A DNA stretch of 64,000 bases. Source: Actinomyces slackii (GTDB lineage: Bacteria; Actinomycetota; Actinomycetes; Actinomycetales; Actinomycetaceae). Both the position numbers and the translations under genes were made by a program. Each line of letters begins with the position of its first letter. Within the stretch, counting starts at the first letter, position 1. The stretch is taken from assembly GCF_900637295.1 (NCBI RefSeq), contig NZ_LR134363.1, positions 558,001-622,000 on the forward strand. Direction: 5' to 3'. Shown here piece by piece: positions 61,069-64,000 of this stretch. The notes under the pieces were generated by a model. The model worked only from the letters and a program-made list of their open reading frames with translations. It did no database searches and was not told the origin of the DNA.

Positions 61069-61126
61069 GGGCTCATGCTGGCCCGGCGGGCCGGGCGGGT
61101 CCAGCCCGCCGGACCCCTCTCAGCGC

Positions 61127-62308
61127 TCAGACGGCTCGGGCGGACAGGACCCCGTCGATGCCGCACAGCTCGTCGAGGACACCGGGCGGCAGCTCGCTCT
61201 CGACGTCGACCAGGGTCACGGCCAGCTCGCCGCGGGACTTGTTGAGCAGATTGGCGATATTGGTGCCGTGCTGGGCCACGATGGTGGAGACCTGCCCCAC
61301 CATGTTGGGCACATTGCGGTTGACGATGACCAGGCGGTGCGTGCCCTCCTGGCGGGCCATGACGGCCTCGGGGAAGTTCACGGAGTTGTGCACCTGCCCG
61401 TCCTCCAGGAAGCCGCGCAGGGAGTCGGCGGCCATGATGGCGCAGTTGCGCTCGGCCTCCTTGGTGGAGGCGCCCAGGTGGGGCAGGGAGATGCACTTGG
61501 GGTGCTTGTGCACCAGCGTGGAGGGGAAGTCGCAGACATAGCCGCCCAGCGCCTCGGCGTCCAGGGCGGAGACGACGGCCTCGGTGTCCACGATCTCGGC
61601 GCGAGCGAAGTTCAGCAGCACGGCGGAGTCCTTCATCAGCGCGATCCGCTGGGTGGAGACCAGGCCCCGGGTGGCCTCCAGGAGGGGGACGTGGACGGTG
61701 AGGATGTCGGCGCGGGAGAAGACCTCCTCCATGGAGGAGGCGCGCTCCACCTCGGCGCTGAGATGCCAGGCGTGATCCACCGAGATCCCCGGGTCGAAGC
61801 CGACGACGTTGAGCCCCAGGCCCAGTGCGGCGTTGCAGACCTGCACGCCGATGGCGCCCAGGCCGATGACCCCCAGGGTGCGCCCGGGCAGCTCGAAGCC
61901 GACGAACTGCTTCTTGCCGGCCTCCACGGCCTGGGCGATCTCAGCGTCGTCGCCGGGCAGCTCGTGGGCGAAGCGGGCGGCGGGGATGAGGTTGCGCGAG
62001 GCGATGAACAGGCCCGCCAGGACCAGCTCCTTGACGGCGTTGGCATTGGCCCCGGGGGTGTTGAAGACCGGGATCCCGCGCTCGGTCAGTTCGGCGACCG
62101 GGATGTTGTTGGTGCCGGCCCCGGCGCGGGCCACGGCCAGGACGGAGTCCTCGATGGGGGTGTCGTGGAGCTTGGCGGAGCGCACCAGCAGGGCGTGGGG
62201 ATCGTCCACGGATCCGCCGACCTCGTAGAGCTCATCGGGCAGGCGGGACAGGCCGGCCCCGGAGATCGCGTTGAGGGTGCGGATGCGGAACTTGCTCGTG
62301 CTGGTCAT
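61127..62308 (-). CDS. serA: D-3-phosphoglycerate dehydrogenase
   Basis: 393 residues with a C-terminal ACT domain (HRLVIVNRNVPNMVGQVSTIVAQHGTNIANLLNKSRG). The NAD site is LGVIGLGAIGVQVCNAALGLGLNVVGFDPG; catalytic Arg/Glu/His are in NFARAEIVDTEAV and CISLPHLGASTKEAE. First step of serine synthesis. The ATG overlaps the serC stop (TGATG), so serC-serA is one coupled unit. Confidence 0.95.
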   Translation of the reverse strand: MTSTSKFRIRTLNAISGAGLSRLPDELYEVGGSVDDPHALLVRSAKLHDTPIEDSVLAVARAGAGTNNIPVAELTERGIPVFNTPGANANAVKELVLAGLFIASRNLIPAARFAHELPGDDAEIAQAVEAGKKQFVGFELPGRTLGVIGLGAIGVQVCNAALGLGLNVVGFDPGISVDHAWHLSAEVERASSMEEVFSRADILTVHVPLLEATRGLVSTQRIALMKDSAVLLNFARAEIVDTEAVVSALDAEALGGYVCDFPSTLVHKHPKCISLPHLGASTKEAERNCAIMAADSLRGFLEDGQVHNSVNFPEAVMARQEGTHRLVIVNRNVPNMVGQVSTIVAQHGTNIANLLNKSRGELAVTLVDVESELPPGVLDELCGIDGVLSARAV

Positions 62309-63393
62309 CAGGCCTTGGTCCTCTCGAATTCGGTCATGTAGTCCACAAGGGCGCGCACGCCCTCAATGGGCATGGCGTTGTAGATGGAGGCGCGCATTCC
62401 CCCCACTGAGCGGTGCCCCTTGAGGTTGGTCAGGCCTGCGGCCTGCGCACCGGCCAGGAACTCGGAGTCCAGGGAGGGGTCGGCCAGGGTGAAGGGGACG
62501 TTCATCCAGGACCGCGAGCGCTCCTGGACCGGGTTGGCGTAGAAGTCGGAGCCGTCGATGGCCTGGTAGAGCAGGGCGGCCTTGGCCTGGTTGCGCTGGC
62601 CCATGGCCTCCAGCCCCCCGGACTCCTCGATCCAGTGGGTGATGAGCCCCAGCAGGTAGACGGCGAAGGTGGGGGGCGTGTTGAGCATGGAGTCGGCCTT
62701 GGCCATGCGGGCGTAGTCCAGGACGCTGGGGGTGCTGGGGCGGGCCCGCCCCAGCAGGTCCTCGCGCACGATGACCACGGCCAGCCCGGAGGGCCCCATG
62801 TTCTTCTGAGCACCGGCGTAGATGAGGCCGAATCGGCTGACATCCAGGGGCCGGGAGAGGATGCTCGAGGAGAAGTCGGCCACGAGCGGGGCGTGCGACT
62901 GCGGGATCTCGGGGAACTCCACCCCGCCGATCGTCTCGTTGGGGGTGTAGTGGAGGTAGCGGGCCTCGGCCGGCACCTCATAGCTGCCGGGGGCGGGGGT
63001 GGTGGTGTAGGCGGAGTCGGCCTCGTCGGCGGCCACGACCACCTCGACCTCCTGGGCGCGGGCCTCGGCGATGGCCTTGGCGGACCACTGGCCGGTGTTG
63101 AGGTAGGCCACCGTCTCCCCGGAGGCGGTGAGGTTCATGGGGATGGCGGCGAACTGGGCGGAGGCCCCGCCCTGGAGGAACAGGACCCGGTAGCCCTCCG
63201 GGATGGCCAGGATGCGGCGCAGGGCGGCCTCGGCATCGGCGGCGCAGGCAACGAAGTCCTTGCCGCGGTGGGAGACCTCCATGACGGACATTCCCGAGCC
63301 GGCCCAATCGGTGAGCTCACTGGCGGCCCGTTCCAGGACGGGCAGGGGCATTTGGGCGGGACCTGCGGAGAAGTTGTAGACGCGCACGGGCAC
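62308..63393 (-). CDS. serC: Phosphoserine aminotransferase
   Basis: 361 residues from GTG 63393 (VPVRVYNFSAGPAQMPLPVLERA). PLP enzyme: SVMEVSHRGKDF, RVLFLQGGASAQFAAIPMNL, and the PLP Lys in LIYAGAQKNMGPSGLAVVIVRED. Converts 3-phosphohydroxypyruvate to phosphoserine, the step after SerA. Codons upstream of 63393 in frame are not conserved in the family. Confidence 0.95.
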   Translation of the reverse strand: MPVRVYNFSAGPAQMPLPVLERAASELTDWAGSGMSVMEVSHRGKDFVACAADAEAALRRILAIPEGYRVLFLQGGASAQFAAIPMNLTASGETVAYLNTGQWSAKAIAEARAQEVEVVVAADEADSAYTTTPAPGSYEVPAEARYLHYTPNETIGGVEFPEIPQSHAPLVADFSSSILSRPLDVSRFGLIYAGAQKNMGPSGLAVVIVREDLLGRARPSTPSVLDYARMAKADSMLNTPPTFAVYLLGLITHWIEESGGLEAMGQRNQAKAALLYQAIDGSDFYANPVQERSRSWMNVPFTLADPSLDSEFLAGAQAAGLTNLKGHRSVGGMRASIYNAMPIEGVRALVDYMTEFERTKA

Positions 63394-63636
63394 ATCTTCG
63401 CGGCTGATGGCCGGTGCGGCAATCCGGTCCGCCTGCTGAGGCGCGTTGGGGGCGCGGGCCATGTGTGGGGCCCACCGTGTCCACCGTGAACAACTTTCAA
63501 GCCCTCCGCCAACCACCGCGATCACAAACGCGCAGGTCAGAGCATACTTACCATGGCATACTCATGGGCTGAGGCCGCTAAAACTGTTCACGGCGGACAC
63601 ATCGGCGCCACACCGAGGTCGTCGGGAACGGGTTCT

Positions 63637-64000
63637 TCACGTCACCCGCCAGGTCGCCTGCGGATCGCGGGAGCTCTCGCCCTGCCATGTCACCAGGCCG
63701 GCCTGCTGGAGGGAGCGAAGATGCCGCAGGACAGTCGGCCGGGCCATGTGGGCCAGTTCCTGGACCTGTCCCGTGCTCAGCGGGCGCTGAGCCACGCGCA
63801 GCGCCTCAAGGACCTTGAGAGCGTTGGGTCCCAGAGCAGTGGCAACATCGTCTGGCACCGCCCGGGTTGCCAGAAGCGTGAGCCGCACGGCGGCAGGGCC
63901 CTGGACGTAGACGGGCTCGGACAGCCCGGCGCGGCGCATCTCGGCATAGATGCGGCGGATTCCCTCGCCCAGTTCCTGGGTGACGCCCAGGTCCGCGCAG
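63637..64000 (-). CDS. C-terminal part of an ATP-binding / HTH transcriptional regulator (AlbA_2-HATPase_c_4 type)
   Basis: 121 residues are visible; the 5' part lies beyond the window. The first residues (DLGVTQELGEGIRRIYAEMRRAGLSEPVYVQGPAAVRLTLLA) match the HATPase_c_4 end of proteins that begin with an AlbA_2/Schlafen domain. A winged helix-turn-helix follows: LKVLEALRVAQRPLSTGQVQELAHMARPTVLRHLRSLQQAGLV. Convergent with nothing nearby; 243 nt from serC. Probably a regulator; targets unknown. Confidence 0.65.
   Translation of the reverse strand, partial: CADLGVTQELGEGIRRIYAEMRRAGLSEPVYVQGPAAVRLTLLATRAVPDDVATALGPNALKVLEALRVAQRPLSTGQVQELAHMARPTVLRHLRSLQQAGLVTWQGESSRDPQATWRVT

Overview
The window is high-GC DNA with dense, mostly short-spaced genes and actinobacterial hallmarks: a small SRP RNA, an Actinobacteria-type CsoR-copZ-copA copper locus, class Ib ribonucleotide reductase nrdHIE, an LPxTG-type surface protein and many promoters whose -10 box sits 6-7 nt in front of the start codon (leaderless genes). 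Gene content and style suggest an Actinomyces/Schaalia-like member of the Actinomycetaceae. This is inference from content; no marker gene was compared.

Layout. 1-4.8 kb: 3' part of dnaX (cut by the window edge), a DASS/SLC13 carboxylate transporter, tRNA-Ser(GGA), a GC-rich tandem tract, the SRP RNA and a small lipoprotein. 4.8-7.7 kb: three YezG-like immunity-type paralogues around a membrane protein. 8-18 kb: small actinobacterial genes, a uracil permease, a GATase-fold protein without its catalytic Cys and His, membrane proteins, a secreted subtilase lipoprotein and purB. 18.1-21.8 kb: repeat- and IS-rich region with an rve-type transposase and an IS5-family element that has cut a DUF3800 gene in two; removing the element and one TTA copy restores the frame.

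21.9-32.4 kb is the main accessory locus: a RiPP cluster. A 64-residue precursor has a short acidic leader and a 39-residue core made of four tandem 9-residue units rich in Cys and Ser. Around it lie a YcaO cyclodehydratase, two ThiF-like partner proteins (one fused to a nitroreductase-like domain), a second nitroreductase-like azoline dehydrogenase, a split LanB dehydratase (glutamylation protein plus SpaB_C elimination protein), and a membrane M50-type protease carrying an N-terminal PqqD-like leader-binding domain. A NarL-type response regulator is divergent. The enzymes predict a product with many azol(in)e rings and dehydroalanines (goadsporin-like or thiopeptide-like). No second SpaB_C/pyridine-synthase gene and no transporter are seen.

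32.5-44.6 kb: a variant leucine-rich-repeat protein, the copper locus with two palindromic CsoR operators, an LPxTG-like surface protein, a Tat-exported esterase, a kinase-like/LPG-synthase-like membrane fusion, a PNPOx-family protein and a FitAB/VapBC module. 45-48 kb: nrdHIE (no nrdF beside it). 48.4-53.7 kb: two DUF4956-VTC gene pairs, the first followed by a Cthe_2159-type lipoprotein. 53.8-64 kb: GH13 alpha-glucosidase, HisC-like aminotransferase, phage-holin-like membrane protein, a WXG100-like small protein coupled to a large alpha/beta hydrolase, an MFS transporter, serC-serA and the end of an ATP-binding/HTH regulator.

A 45-bp intergenic dyad (9-bp arms, always a 27-nt loop) occurs three times, and several long perfect hairpins separate convergent genes.
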